From contig NZ_CP072333.1 of assembly GCF_018127745.1 (NCBI RefSeq), positions 1,550,001-1,614,000 on the forward strand: a DNA stretch of 64,000 nt. Reading direction: 5' to 3'. Source of the DNA: Porphyromonas sp. oral taxon 275. GTDB taxonomy: Bacteria > Bacteroidota > Bacteroidia > Bacteroidales > Porphyromonadaceae. The notes under the pieces are model-generated. The model did no database searches and was not told where the DNA came from. It saw only the letters and a list, made by a program, of their open reading frames with translations. This document shows positions 42,586-51,636 of this stretch, in pieces (the stretch's first letter is position 1; the number at the start of each line of letters is the position of its first letter). The translations under genes and the position numbers were made by a program.

Positions 42586-44559
42586 ATGAGTTCAATGATC
42601 AAAGTCACCTTCCCAGACGGCAGCCAGCGGGAGTACCCCGCAGGGACGACCTCTTGGGATATAGCTGGATCGATCAGCCCCCGCCTGCAGCAGGATGTCC
42701 TAGCTGCTGGGGTTAATGGTCAGATCTGGGACCTGATGCGCCCCCTCAAGGAGGATACCGAGCTGAAGCTCTATAAGTGGGAAGACCCCGAGGGGAAGTT
42801 CGCCTACTGGCACTCCAGCGCCCACCTCATGGCCGAGGCGCTACAGGAGATCTATCCCGAGGTCAAGTTCGGGATCGGCCCCCCCATCGAGAACGGCTTC
42901 TACTACGATATAGACCTGGGCGAGGGCGTCCAGATCAAGGATGCAGACCTAGCGGCCATCGAGGCCAAGATGCTCGAGGCGGCAGCGCGCAAGGAGCCCA
43001 TCATCCGCCGCGACATCACCAAGGCGGAGGTCACGGAGTTCTTCCGTCAGAAGGGCGACGAGTACAAGCTCGAGCTCATCGCGGACCTACCCGACGGCTC
43101 GATCACGACCTACACGCAGGGCGGCTTCACCGACCTTTGCCGTGGGCCACACGTCCCCAACACGGGCTACATCAAGGCCGTCAAGCTGCTCAGCGTGGCT
43201 GGTGCCTACTGGCGCGGCGACGAGAAGCGCAAGCAGCTGACGCGTATCTACGGGATCACCTTCCCCAAGAAGAAGATGCTCGACGAATACCTGCAGCTCC
43301 TCGAGGAGGCCAAGAAGCGCGACCACCGCAAGATCGGCAAGGAGCTCGGGCTCTTCGCCTTCTCGCAGAACGTAGGCTCGGGGCTGCCCCTCTGGCTGCC
43401 CCGCGGGACGCAGCTCCGCCTGCGTCTGGAGGACTTCCTCAAGCAGATCCAGAAGCAGTTCGGCTACCAGCAGGTCATCTCCCCACACATCGGCTCCAAG
43501 CAGCTCTACGTGACCTCTGGGCACTGGGCGAAGTACGGTGCGGACTCCTTCCGCCCCATCACCACACCCCAGGAGGGAGAGGAATTCATGCTCAAGCCCA
43601 TGAACTGCCCGCACCACTGCGAGATCTATAAGGCTATGGGCCCCCACTCCTACCGCGACCTGCCGCAGCGCCTGGCAGAGTTCGGCACCGTCTACCGCTA
43701 CGAGCAGAGCGGAGAGCTGCATGGGCTCACCCGCGTACGTGGCTTCACGCAGGACGACGCGCACCTCTTCTGCCGTCCCGACCAGATCAAGGAGGAGTTC
43801 TGCAAGGTGATGGACATCATCTTCATCATCTTCAAGGCACTCAACTTCCAGAACTTCGAGGCCCAGATCTCCCTACGTGACAAGGTCAATAGGGATAAGT
43901 ATATCGGCAGTGAGGAGAACTGGGAGCGCGCCGAGCAGGCCATCATCGACGCTTGCGCCGAGAAGGGGCTCCCCGCCGTCATCGAGTACGGTGAGGCAGC
44001 CTTCTACGGGCCTAAGCTCGACTTCATGGTCAAGGATGCCCTCGGCCGTCGCTGGCAGCTGGGTACGATCCAGGTGGACTACAACCTCCCCGAGCGCTTC
44101 GAGCTGGAGTACACGGGCGCGGATAACCGCAAGCATCGTCCCGTGATGATCCACCGCGCGCCCTTCGGCTCTATGGAGCGCTTCGTCGCCGTGCTCATCG
44201 AGCATACGGCTGGTCACTTCCCCCTGTGGCTGACGCCCGACCAGGTCGTCATCCTGCCCATCAGCGAGAAGTACAACGACTACGCCTACGAGGTGGCTGC
44301 CCAGCTCAACAAGCAGGACATCCGCACGCAGGTGGACGATCGCAACGAGAAGATCGGCCGCAAGATCCGCGACAACGAGCTCAAGCGTATCCCCTACATG
44401 CTCATCGTAGGCGAGAAGGAAGCCCAGGAAGGCGAAGTCTCGGTACGTGTGCAGGGTGAGGGTGATAAGGGTTCGCTGAAAATTGCTACCTTTGCAGAGC
44501 AAATCGCCGCTGAGGTGGATCGCCAGCTCAACGCTTGGCACACCGAGCAGCAAGCCTAA
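42586..44559 (+). CDS. thrS: Threonyl-tRNA synthetase
   Basis: ThrS charges tRNA-Thr and edits mischarged serine. The 657-residue protein has an N-terminal TGS domain (about 1-65), the editing domain with [11 protein letters not shown] (HxxxH) and a [19 protein letters not shown] stretch. The class II core has the zinc-binding [24 protein letters not shown] and [11 protein letters not shown], and a C-terminal anticodon-binding domain follows. It starts at ATG 42586, with an alternative at 42595. It is followed by a hairpin and then infC, a common order. Confidence 0.97.
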   Translation: MSSMIKVTFPDGSQREYPAGTTSWDIAGSISPRLQQDVLAAGVNGQIWDLMRPLKEDTELKLYKWEDPEGKFAYWHSSAHLMAEALQEIYPEVKFGIGPPIENGFYYDIDLGEGVQIKDADLAAIEAKMLEAAARKEPIIRRDITKAEVTEFFRQKGDEYKLELIADLPDGSITTYTQGGFTDLCRGPHVPNTGYIKAVKLLSVAGAYWRGDEKRKQLTRIYGITFPKKKMLDEYLQLLEEAKKRDHRKIGKELGLFAFSQNVGSGLPLWLPRGTQLRLRLEDFLKQIQKQFGYQQVISPHIGSKQLYVTSGHWAKYGADSFRPITTPQEGEEFMLKPMNCPHHCEIYKAMGPHSYRDLPQRLAEFGTVYRYEQSGELHGLTRVRGFTQDDAHLFCRPDQIKEEFCKVMDIIFIIFKALNFQNFEAQISLRDKVNRDKYIGSEENWERAEQAIIDACAEKGLPAVIEYGEAAFYGPKLDFMVKDALGRRWQLGTIQVDYNLPERFELEYTGADNRKHRPVMIHRAPFGSMERFVAVLIEHTAGHFPLWLTPDQVVILPISEKYNDYAYEVAAQLNKQDIRTQVDDRNEKIGRKIRDNELKRIPYMLIVGEKEAQEGEVSVRVQGEGDKGSLKIATFAEQIAAEVDRQLNAWHTEQQA

Positions 44560-44600
44560 GAGATAACTTACTTTAAGTAGTCACACAGCAACACTTAAGT

Positions 44601-44630
44601 AGGGTGCTCCCCTAGCTCGGGGAGCGCCCT
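44601..44630 (+). terminator. Hairpin between thrS and infC
   Basis: AGGGTGCTCCCC pairs with GGGGAGCGCCCT (one G-T pair) around a six-base loop, 41 bp after thrS and 16 bp before infC. No T-tract follows, so it may be a weak terminator or a leader structure of the infC operon. Confidence 0.55.
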
Positions 44631-44646
44631 ACATATAATATACTGA

Positions 44647-45225
44647 ATGGCAGTAGACAACAAACAAAAGTTCCAGTACCGGACGAACGAGGCCATCCGC
44701 GTCAAGGAGGTACGTCTCGTCGGGGACAATGTAGAGCAGGGCGTATATCCCATCCAGCAGGCGCTACGCATCGCCGCGGACCAAGAGCTAGACCTGGTAG
44801 AGATCTCGCCCAACGTCAACCCACCAGTTTGCCGTGTCGTAGACTACTCTAAGTTCATCTTCCAGCTGAAGAAGAAGCAGAAGGAGCAGAAGGCGAAGAG
44901 CGTCAAGGTCGTCGTCAAGGAGATCCGCTTCGGTCCCCAGACTGATGACCACGACTACAACTTCAAGCTCAAGCACGCTAAGGGCTTCCTCAGCGAGGGC
45001 GCGAAGGTCAAGGCCTACGTATTCTTCCGTGGACGCTCCATCCTATTTAAGGATCAGGGAGAGGTGCTTCTCTTGCGCTTCGCCAACGACCTTGAGGACT
45101 ACGGCCGCGTAGAGAGCATGCCCGTCCTGGAAGGTAAGCGCATGACCATCATGCTTGCCCCCAAGAAGGTCGCCACCCCTGCTCCTAAGAAGGACAAGAC
45201 TAAGGACGAGGAAGACGAGGACTAG
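44647..45225 (+). CDS. infC: Translation initiation factor IF-3
   Basis: IF-3 keeps 30S subunits free and checks the start codon. The 192-residue protein has the N-domain ([15 protein letters not shown]) and C-domain ([20 protein letters not shown]), followed by a Lys/Asp/Glu-rich tail of about 20 residues ([12 protein letters not shown]) beyond the usual end. It begins with ATG rather than the rare AUU used for self-regulation in enterobacteria. It precedes rpmI and rplT as is usual. Confidence 0.97.
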   Translation: MAVDNKQKFQYRTNEAIRVKEVRLVGDNVEQGVYPIQQALRIAADQELDLVEISPNVNPPVCRVVDYSKFIFQLKKKQKEQKAKSVKVVVKEIRFGPQTDDHDYNFKLKHAKGFLSEGAKVKAYVFFRGRSILFKDQGEVLLLRFANDLEDYGRVESMPVLEGKRMTIMLAPKKVATPAPKKDKTKDEEDED

Positions 45226-45324
45226 TCCCCGCCCCCTCCGACACCATACCCCATCCCACTCCTCGCGCATAGGCTGCGTCAGTGGAGTAGGGCTATAAGT
45301 AATCACTCATATAACGAAAAGAAA

Positions 45325-45522
45325 ATGCCTAAGCTGAAGACAAACTCCAGCGCCAAGAAGCGCTTCGCGCTCACGGGCTCTGGTAAGATCAAGCGCAAAC
45401 ATGCCTTCAAGAGTCACATCCTAACCAAGAAGACGAAGAAGCAGAAGCGTAACCTCACCTACTTCACCACCGTGGATCAAGCTGACGTACGCGAAGTCAA
45501 GGAGCTCCTCCGTCTCCGCTAG
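45325..45522 (+). CDS. rpmI: Ribosomal protein L35 (bL35)
   Basis: A 65-residue basic protein, [20 protein letters not shown], with the family K/R-rich middle ([19 protein letters not shown]) and normal length. It is a component of the 50S subunit, lying 99 bp after infC. Confidence 0.97.
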   Translation: MPKLKTNSSAKKRFALTGSGKIKRKHAFKSHILTKKTKKQKRNLTYFTTVDQADVREVKELLRLR

Positions 45523-45644
45523 TCTCCGAGAGGTAAGTAAGCCACGATTATTCAGTAACAGAGAGGTAAGCCCACAAGTATCAGCTCGTCCCGAGGCCCT
45601 GCCCCGAGCCGCCTGGTCGCTACCAATCACAAAGAAGTAACATC

Positions 45645-45989
45645 ATGCCAAGATCAGTCAATCACGTAGCTTCGCGCGCTAAGAGAAAGCGTATCCTCAA
45701 GCTCACTCGTGGGTACTACGGTGCTCGCAAGAACGTCTGGACCGTCGCCAAGAACACTTGGGAGAAGGGTCTGACCTACGCTTTCCGTGACCGCAAGAAC
45801 AAGAAGCGCAACTTCCGCGCCCTGTGGATCCAGCGTATCAACGCTGCTGCACGCCTGGAGGGACTCTCCTACTCCCGCCTGATGGGCGCCCTGCACGCTC
45901 AGGGTATCGAGATCAACCGTAAGGTCCTCGCTGACCTGGCGGTCAATCACCCCGAGGCCTTCAAGGCTATCGTAGCTAAGGTGAAGTAA
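45645..45989 (+). CDS. rplT: Ribosomal protein L20 (bL20)
   Basis: A 114-residue 23S rRNA-binding protein of the 50S subunit: [34 protein letters not shown] and [19 protein letters not shown] [16 protein letters not shown]. In other bacteria L20 represses this operon by binding its own leader. Here a 122-bp spacer separates it from rpmI, longer than usual, which may hold a control element. A terminator follows within 25 bp. Confidence 0.97.
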   Translation: MPRSVNHVASRAKRKRILKLTRGYYGARKNVWTVAKNTWEKGLTYAFRDRKNKKRNFRALWIQRINAAARLEGLSYSRLMGALHAQGIEINRKVLADLAVNHPEAFKAIVAKVK

Positions 45990-46011
45990 GCGCCTCGAGC
46001 CTCTTAGATAT

Positions 46012-46057
46012 AGAGCAGCCCAGTGGAATGACCTCCGTCATCCCGCTGGGCTGCTCT
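46012..46057 (+). terminator. Terminator of infC-rpmI-rplT
   Basis: AGAGCAGCCCAG pairs with CTGGGCTGCTCT, with further partial pairing inside, followed by CTTTGT. It lies 22 bp after rplT. Confidence 0.82.
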
Positions 46058-46104
46058 CTTTGTACCCCGTCCGAGCGGTAGCCTGCGCCCAGTCAAGCGA
46101 GGCC

Positions 46105-46303
46105 AAACTGTAGCAGTCAGCGAGCCGGGAGACAACAGCGGCGAGGGTGAGGAGTTTCAATCAGCGAAACGAAGGATAGCCATCAGCGAAACAACGCTGT
46201 AGCAGTCAATGAGCTGAAAGACGGCTGTGGCGAGCTTGAGGGGCGTCAGTCAGCGCCGTAAGGGACGGCAGTCAGCGAGCTGAGGGATATCCCTCACGAA
46301 GGC
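46105..46303. repeat. 22-bp dyad repeat array 8, longest and most decayed
   Basis: Nine steps of 22 bp can be followed from 46105 to 46303. The last three units are canonical (GAGGGGCGTCAGTCAG, AAGGGACGGCAGTCAG, GAGGGATATCCCTCAC), while the first six are diverged. Two of these carry an unusual spacer ending CGAAAC. The array lies in the 565-bp gap between rplT and the second Tricorn-like gene, which also holds the terminator at 46012-46057 and the promoter box at 46511. The stretch 46310-46500 shows nothing else. Confidence 0.75.
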
Positions 46304-46510
46304 GGGGCGAAGGTGAGACTTCGCTCCGCCTTCGTACTTTTATCGCGCCTCACCCTGCTTGAGCTGGGGGGAGGCTTGCTCTAGAGCGCGAGGCCCTTAG
46401 CTCTCGGGGCATGCTGGGATAGGAGCCTCGGGGAGGCAGCCCCAGCACGCCCCCAAGAGGACACCCGAGCCTTAGCCCCAGCAAGCTGTGCTGCGCTCGG
46501 GGCTTTTCAG

Positions 46511-46518
46511 TACCTTTG
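46511..46518 (+). promoter_or_regulatory. -7 promoter box for the second Tricorn-like gene
   Basis: TACCTTTG, 36 bp before the ATG at 46555. Confidence 0.6.
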
Positions 46519-46554
46519 TTCTAGTCAATTAACTATACGCATGCACACAAGACT

Positions 46555-49500
46555 ATGAAGCAACTCATCCCACTGGCCATCATCGGCTGCCTGACACTGG
46601 GCACCCTCGGTAGCCTGAGCGCCCAGAGCTCCCAGCGCCCCCTCTGGCTGCGCCATCAGCAGATCAGCCCCGACGGCCGCAGCATCGCCTTCTGCTACCG
46701 CGGTGATATCTATACCGTACCTACCGAAGGAGGGCGCGCGCTGCGTCTGACCTCCAATGCCGCCTACGATGGCACCCCCATCTGGAGCCCCGACAGCCGA
46801 CAGATCGCCTTCTCCTCCGACCGCGAGGGTGGGCGTGACGTCTTCCTCATCGGTGCCGACGGCACTGAGCTGCGCCGCATCACCTCCAACAGTGCCAAGG
46901 AGGTCCCCGTAGCCTTCCTCGATGCCAAGACCCTCCTCTTCCAGGCCGACATCATGCCCACGGTGCAGCTCTCCCTGCATCCCACCCAGGGCTTCGTACA
47001 GACCTACGCCGTCAAGCTCGACGCCCAGGAGGCGCGCCCCAAGCTCTGGAACCCCTACCCCATGCTGCAGCCCTCGCTCTCGGGCAAGCAGCTCCTCTAC
47101 ACCGACCATAAGGGCTACGAGGATCAGTGGCGCAAGCACGCCCACTCACCCATCACACGCGACATCTGGCTGCGTGACGAGCAGGGCAAGCACACCAAGC
47201 TCACCAGCTTCGACGGCGAGGACCGCAATGCCGTCTGGGACGGGCAGGGCGGCTTCTACTACCTCAGTGAGCGCGAGGGCAACTCCAACATCTACCACCG
47301 CACCACCGCGAGCCCCACGGCTGCCGACACACGTCTGACGGACTTCAAGAAAGATCCCGTCCGCTTCCTTTCGCGCGCCACCGACGGCACGCTCTGCTTC
47401 GGCTACGACGGCGAGATCTACACGCTGCGCCCTGGCTCGAGCCCGCGCAGAGTGCCCGTACAGATCGTTACCGACGAGGAGGAGCCTAAGGTACAGTACC
47501 GTCAGTACAGCTCGGGCGTGAGCTCCTTCGCCGTCGCGCCCTCGGGCAAGGAGATCGCCTTCGTCGTCCACGGCGAGGTCTACGTGACGCACACCGAGTA
47601 CAAGACCACCAAGCGCATCACCAATACCCCCGTGCAGGAGCGTAGCGTCAGCTTCAGCCCCGACGGCCGCCAGATCGTCTACGCCGCAGAGCGCGATGGG
47701 CACTGGAATATCTACATGACCGAGCTGGAGCGCAAGGACGATAAGCTCTTCGTCTACGCTCGTGGGCTCAAGGAGCGCCAGCTGACCCGCAGCCAGGAAG
47801 CTTGCTTCCAGCCCACCTTCAGCCCCGACGGCAAGAAGGTCGCCTTCCTACGTGACCGCACCGGCATCTACGTCTACGACCTCGCCTCGGGCAAGGAGAC
47901 CAAGATACTGGATAAGAGCTACAACTATAGCTACGCCGACGGCGACCAGCACTACCAGTGGAGCCCCGACAGCCAGTGGATCCTGACGAACTACGGCGGC
48001 GAGGGCGGCTGGATGCACATCGACTGTGCGCTGGTCAAGGCCGACGGCTCGGGCGAGCGGATCAACCTCACCGAGAGCGGCTACAGGGAGGGCGAGGGCA
48101 AGTTCGCCTTCGGCGGCAAGGCCATTCTCTTCAGCTCCGACCGCGCGGGCTACCGCAGCCACGGCAGCTGGGGCTCCGAGAAGGACCTCTACCTGATGTT
48201 CCTCGACCGCGAGGCCTACGAGCACTTCCGCCAGACGAAGGAGGAGCGTGAGCTCCGCAAGCAGCAGGGCGAGGATAAGGACAAGGATAAGGACAAGAAG
48301 ACGGGCGCTGGCGTCTTCGACCTCGAGGACGAGGACTACAGCCCCATCTCCAGCGGCATCCTACGCATAGGCAAGAAGGCCAAGAAGAGCACCCAGACGG
48401 CGGCCAAGGACGGCGACAAGAAGAAGGAGGAAGAGCAGAAGAAGCCCTTCAAACCCGACTTCACCGACCGTGAGGACCGTATCGTACGCCTCACCTACGC
48501 CTCGGGCTCTATCTCGGACGCCGTCATCAACGGCGAGGGCACCAAGCTCTACTACATCGCCCGCTACGGCACCTCCACCGACCTCTGGGAGCGCGACCTG
48601 GAGACGCAGGCCACCCGTATCCTCTCCCCCGGCATCGGTGGCGGCGAACTGATCCTAGGCCAGGACGGCAAGACCGTCTATCTCGGTACGCAGTCGGGAC
48701 TGAAGAAGCTAGAGAACGGCACGCTGAAGAACATCGAGTTCGCCGCTGACTTCGAGCACCGCCCAGCCGAGGAGCGTAGCTACATCTTCGATCACAGCTG
48801 GCAGCAGGTCAAGGAGAAGTTCTACGACGTCAAGCTGCATGGCGTGGACTGGGACTACTACCGCACGACCTACCGCAAGTTCCTCCCGCATATCAACAAC
48901 GATCAGGACTTTGCCGAGATGCTCTCCGAGCTCCTCGGCGAGCTCAATGCCTCCCACACGGGGGCTCGTGCCTACTCCCGCAGCCAGACTCAGGCCACGG
49001 CTAGCCTCGGCGCCTTCTACGACCCCGACTACGAGGGTCGAGGGCTGCGCATCCTCGAGGTGCTCGACTCGGGGCCGCTGGCGCATGGCGAGCGCAAGGT
49101 CACCTCTGGCATGATCATCAAGAGCATTGACGGCGAGGACATCCTGCCCGGGCGCGCCCTCGAGCCCTACTTCAATGGCAAGGTCGGCAAGCGCGTCAAC
49201 CTCAGCATCCTCGATCCCAAGACGGGCAAGACCTTCGAGCACATCGTCAAGCCCATCTCCCAGGAGCAGCAGCGCGAGCTGCTGTACCGCCGCTGGCTAC
49301 GCCACTGCGAGGAGCTGGTACGTCAGCGCAGCGGGGGCCGTATCGCCTACGTCTACGTGCGGGCAATGAATAGCAGCAGCTTCCGCACCGTCTTCCAGGA
49401 TCTGCTAGGTAAGTACCGCAATGCCGAGGCGGCCATCGTCGACACCCGCTTCAACGGCGGCGGCTGGCTGCATGAGGATCTCACGCACCTCCTGAGTGGG

Positions 49501-49896
49501 AAGAAGTACCTCAGCTTCACCCCGCGTGGGCAGTATATCGGCGACGACCCCTTCATGCAGTGGAACAAGCCCAGCTGCGTCCTCATGAGCGAGGGCAACT
49601 ACAGCAACGGCCACGGCTTCCCCTGGGCCTACAAGACCCTCGGCCTCGGCAAGCTCATCGGCGCCCCCGTCGCGGGGACGATGACGGCCGTATGGTGGGA
49701 GTCGCAGATCAATCCCCACATCGTCTTCGGCATCCCGCAGGTCACCTGCTCGGATGAGCAGGGACGCCCGCTGGAGAACCAGACCCTGCAGCCCGACATC
49801 CTCATCTACAACACCCCCGAGCAGAGCCTCTCGGGCTACGATGCCCAGCTGATCCGTGCGGTCGATGAGATGATGAAGACCCTACCACAGAAGTAG
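46555..49896 (+). CDS. Tricorn-like S41 protease, second paralogue
   Basis: A 1113-residue exported protein (signal MKQLIPLAIIGCLTLGTLGS) with the same plan as the 17857-21087 product. It has PD40 propeller repeats (SPDGRSIAFCYRGD, SPDSRQIAFSSDRE, SPDGRQIVYAAERD), a Lys/Glu-rich insert (about 560-640), a helical region with ELNASHTGARAY, a PDZ-like domain, and the S41 core with RFNGGGWLHED and NYSNGHGFPW. Candidate catalytic residues are the histidine of SHTG and Ser1017. The N-terminus RPLWLR..ISPDGR..IAF is shared almost word for word with the paralogue. It is a single-gene unit with its own promoter and terminator. Confidence 0.9.
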   Translation: MKQLIPLAIIGCLTLGTLGSLSAQSSQRPLWLRHQQISPDGRSIAFCYRGDIYTVPTEGGRALRLTSNAAYDGTPIWSPDSRQIAFSSDREGGRDVFLIGADGTELRRITSNSAKEVPVAFLDAKTLLFQADIMPTVQLSLHPTQGFVQTYAVKLDAQEARPKLWNPYPMLQPSLSGKQLLYTDHKGYEDQWRKHAHSPITRDIWLRDEQGKHTKLTSFDGEDRNAVWDGQGGFYYLSEREGNSNIYHRTTASPTAADTRLTDFKKDPVRFLSRATDGTLCFGYDGEIYTLRPGSSPRRVPVQIVTDEEEPKVQYRQYSSGVSSFAVAPSGKEIAFVVHGEVYVTHTEYKTTKRITNTPVQERSVSFSPDGRQIVYAAERDGHWNIYMTELERKDDKLFVYARGLKERQLTRSQEACFQPTFSPDGKKVAFLRDRTGIYVYDLASGKETKILDKSYNYSYADGDQHYQWSPDSQWILTNYGGEGGWMHIDCALVKADGSGERINLTESGYREGEGKFAFGGKAILFSSDRAGYRSHGSWGSEKDLYLMFLDREAYEHFRQTKEERELRKQQGEDKDKDKDKKTGAGVFDLEDEDYSPISSGILRIGKKAKKSTQTAAKDGDKKKEEEQKKPFKPDFTDREDRIVRLTYASGSISDAVINGEGTKLYYIARYGTSTDLWERDLETQATRILSPGIGGGELILGQDGKTVYLGTQSGLKKLENGTLKNIEFAADFEHRPAEERSYIFDHSWQQVKEKFYDVKLHGVDWDYYRTTYRKFLPHINNDQDFAEMLSELLGELNASHTGARAYSRSQTQATASLGAFYDPDYEGRGLRILEVLDSGPLAHGERKVTSGMIIKSIDGEDILPGRALEPYFNGKVGKRVNLSILDPKTGKTFEHIVKPISQEQQRELLYRRWLRHCEELVRQRSGGRIAYVYVRAMNSSSFRTVFQDLLGKYRNAEAAIVDTRFNGGGWLHEDLTHLLSGKKYLSFTPRGQYIGDDPFMQWNKPSCVLMSEGNYSNGHGFPWAYKTLGLGKLIGAPVAGTMTAVWWESQINPHIVFGIPQVTCSDEQGRPLENQTLQPDILIYNTPEQSLSGYDAQLIRAVDEMMKTLPQK

Positions 49897-49922
49897 TAGG
49901 CTAGCGCCTGACTTCGCCCCAG

Positions 49923-49972
49923 GACAGCCCCCAGTGGACAGCGCTCCCGCGACGCCTCCGCTGGGGGCTGTC
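49923..49972 (+). terminator. Terminator of the second Tricorn-like gene
   Basis: GACAGCCCCCAG pairs exactly with CTGGGGGCTGTC around a 26-base loop, 27 bp after the stop. Confidence 0.75.
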
Positions 49973-50128
49973 TGCATCCCGTCCCCCAGCTTATCCACCG
50001 ACCTATCCCCACTATCCACCGCCCTAGGCTGCAGCACCGCCCCACGCTGCCCCTCCACTACTCCGCATCAAGGACAGGCGCAGGAGCGCCCCCTACCCAG
50101 CGCGCTGCGCCTCTAGGGGAGGCGTGCT

Positions 50129-50216
50129 GAGGGATATCAGTGGGCGCCGTGAGGGACGTCCGTGAGCCGCGTGAGGGATAGCAGTCAGCCCCGTGAGGGA
50201 TATCAGTCAGCAAGCT
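50129..50216. repeat. 22-bp dyad repeat array 9
   Basis: Four exact 22-bp steps (50129, 50151, 50173, 50195). Cores are GAGGGATATCAGTGGG, GAGGGACGTCCGTGAG, GAGGGATAGCAGTCAG and GAGGGATATCAGTCAG; spacers are GCGCCGT-like. The array lies in the 554-bp gap between the Tricorn-like gene and kdsC. The rest of the gap holds a terminator (49923-49972) and a promoter box (50417); 49975-50120 is C-rich and otherwise featureless. Confidence 0.88.
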
Positions 50217-50416
50217 GAGCGCAGGCTGTCGCGGCACTGAGTCTTGGCACGGCCTTTGCTAAGAGTCTTAGAGGAGCGGCGGCGAGAGCTATAGGCGGGC
50301 GCGCCCTTAGCCTAGGAGGCAGGGGCTGCGAGGCCACTCACCCCGCCTAACCTCCGAAGCAGCTAGCGCGGGCTCAGCCCCAAGGGCACGGGAATACAAG
50401 TAGGCGAAATTTGAGC

Positions 50417-50424
50417 TACTTTTG
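50417..50424 (+). promoter_or_regulatory. -7 promoter box for the kdsC operon
   Basis: TACTTTTG, 26 bp before the kdsC ATG, in a local AT-rich patch. Confidence 0.6.
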
Positions 50425-50450
50425 TATAATAAAAGATTTAAGGAAGCCAG

Positions 50451-50972
50451 ATGAGTAGTATTCCCCACGACCTAAGCCAAATCAAGGCCTTCGTCCTAGA
50501 CATGGACGGCGTAGTGAGTGCCAACGTCAGCCCCGTCGGGCCCGACGGCATGCCCATGCGTACGGTCAACGTCAAGGACGGCTATGCCATGCAGTACGCC
50601 GTGAAGCAAGGCTATACGCTGGCCGTCATCTCGGGTGGCGCGAGCGAAGCGATGACGGAGCGATTCCGCAACCTCGGCGCCAAGTACATCTATATGCGCA
50701 TCTCCGACAAGGCGCGCCAGCTCGAGCTCCTATGCCAGGAGTCAGGGCTGCGACCCGAGGAGATCGCCTACATCGGAGACGACATCCCCGACATCCCCGT
50801 CATGCGCCTAGTGGCCCTCCCCTGCGCCCCTGCCGACGCCGCCCCCGAGGTCAAGTCCATCGCCAAGTACATCTCCCTCTACAATGGGGGCTACGGCGTA
50901 GTGCGTGACGTCATCGAGCAGACGCTCAAGGCCAACAGCTGCTGGTCGCTCTCCGAGGGCTTCGGCTGGTAA
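50451..50972 (+). CDS. kdsC: KDO 8-phosphate phosphatase (HAD superfamily)
   Basis: KdsC removes phosphate from 3-deoxy-D-manno-octulosonate 8-phosphate to give KDO for the LPS core. The 173-residue C0-type HAD protein (no cap domain) shows FVLDMDGVVS with nucleophile Asp17 and Asp19, VISGGAS, and the GDDIPDIPVM acidic motif near residue 110. Length and the absence of a cap fit KdsC; related HADs such as NeuA-linked phosphatases are possible alternatives. It is followed 13 bp later by maf. Confidence 0.88.
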   Translation: MSSIPHDLSQIKAFVLDMDGVVSANVSPVGPDGMPMRTVNVKDGYAMQYAVKQGYTLAVISGGASEAMTERFRNLGAKYIYMRISDKARQLELLCQESGLRPEEIAYIGDDIPDIPVMRLVALPCAPADAAPEVKSIAKYISLYNGGYGVVRDVIEQTLKANSCWSLSEGFGW

Positions 50973-50985
50973 AGAGGCCCTAGAC

Positions 50986-51636
50986 ATGGATCAGATCACA
51001 CAAGCCGCCGCCACAGCACATCCCCTACTGCAGGGGCTGGCAGGCTGGCGCATCCTCCTCGGCTCGCAGTCGCCGCGCCGCGTGGAGCTGCTGCGGGGGC
51101 TAGGCTTACCCTTCGAGCAGCAGGTGCTGCCCGACATCGACGAGTCCTTCCCCGCCACGATGCCGCTCCCCGAGATCCCTGCCTACATCGCAGGGCAGAA
51201 GGCCGCGGCCTACCGCGGTGCCCTGGACGAGCGGACGCTCCTCATCACGGCCGACACGCTGGTCTTCGTCGATGACGAGCCGCTGGGCAAGCCTCGGACG
51301 CGGGAAGAGGCTGCCGCCATGCTGCGCCGCCTCAGCGGACGCAGGCACTGGGTCACCACGGGACTGGTCTTCACCACTCTCTCCCAGCAGGACAGCTACA
51401 GCGATACAGCGGCCGTGGACTTCGCCCCCCTCACGGAGGCCGATATCAGCTACTACCTCGAGCACTACGCCCCGCTAGACAAGGCAGGCGCCTATGGCAT
51501 CCAGGAGTGGATAGGCTACCGCGCCATCGAGCGTATCGAGGGGAGCTTCTACACGGTCATGGGGCTGCCCGTGCACCTCGTGAGTCATTACCTAAGCACA
51601 TTTAACAAAACACTATCGTCATGTATACACAAATAG
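50986..51636 (+). CDS. maf: Maf-family nucleotide pyrophosphatase
   Basis: Maf proteins hydrolyse non-canonical or modified nucleoside triphosphates (dTTP/UTP or m7GTP type). The 216-residue protein has ILLGSQSPRRVELLRGLGL near residue 24, DIDESFP, ITADTLVFVDDEPLGKP and AGAYGIQEW, all Maf hallmarks. ATG 50986 is chosen; the reading upstream lies within kdsC. The stop overlaps the nagA start by 16 bp. The roughly 20-residue N-terminal leader is longer than usual. Confidence 0.92.
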   Translation: MDQITQAAATAHPLLQGLAGWRILLGSQSPRRVELLRGLGLPFEQQVLPDIDESFPATMPLPEIPAYIAGQKAAAYRGALDERTLLITADTLVFVDDEPLGKPRTREEAAAMLRRLSGRRHWVTTGLVFTTLSQQDSYSDTAAVDFAPLTEADISYYLEHYAPLDKAGAYGIQEWIGYRAIERIEGSFYTVMGLPVHLVSHYLSTFNKTLSSCIHK

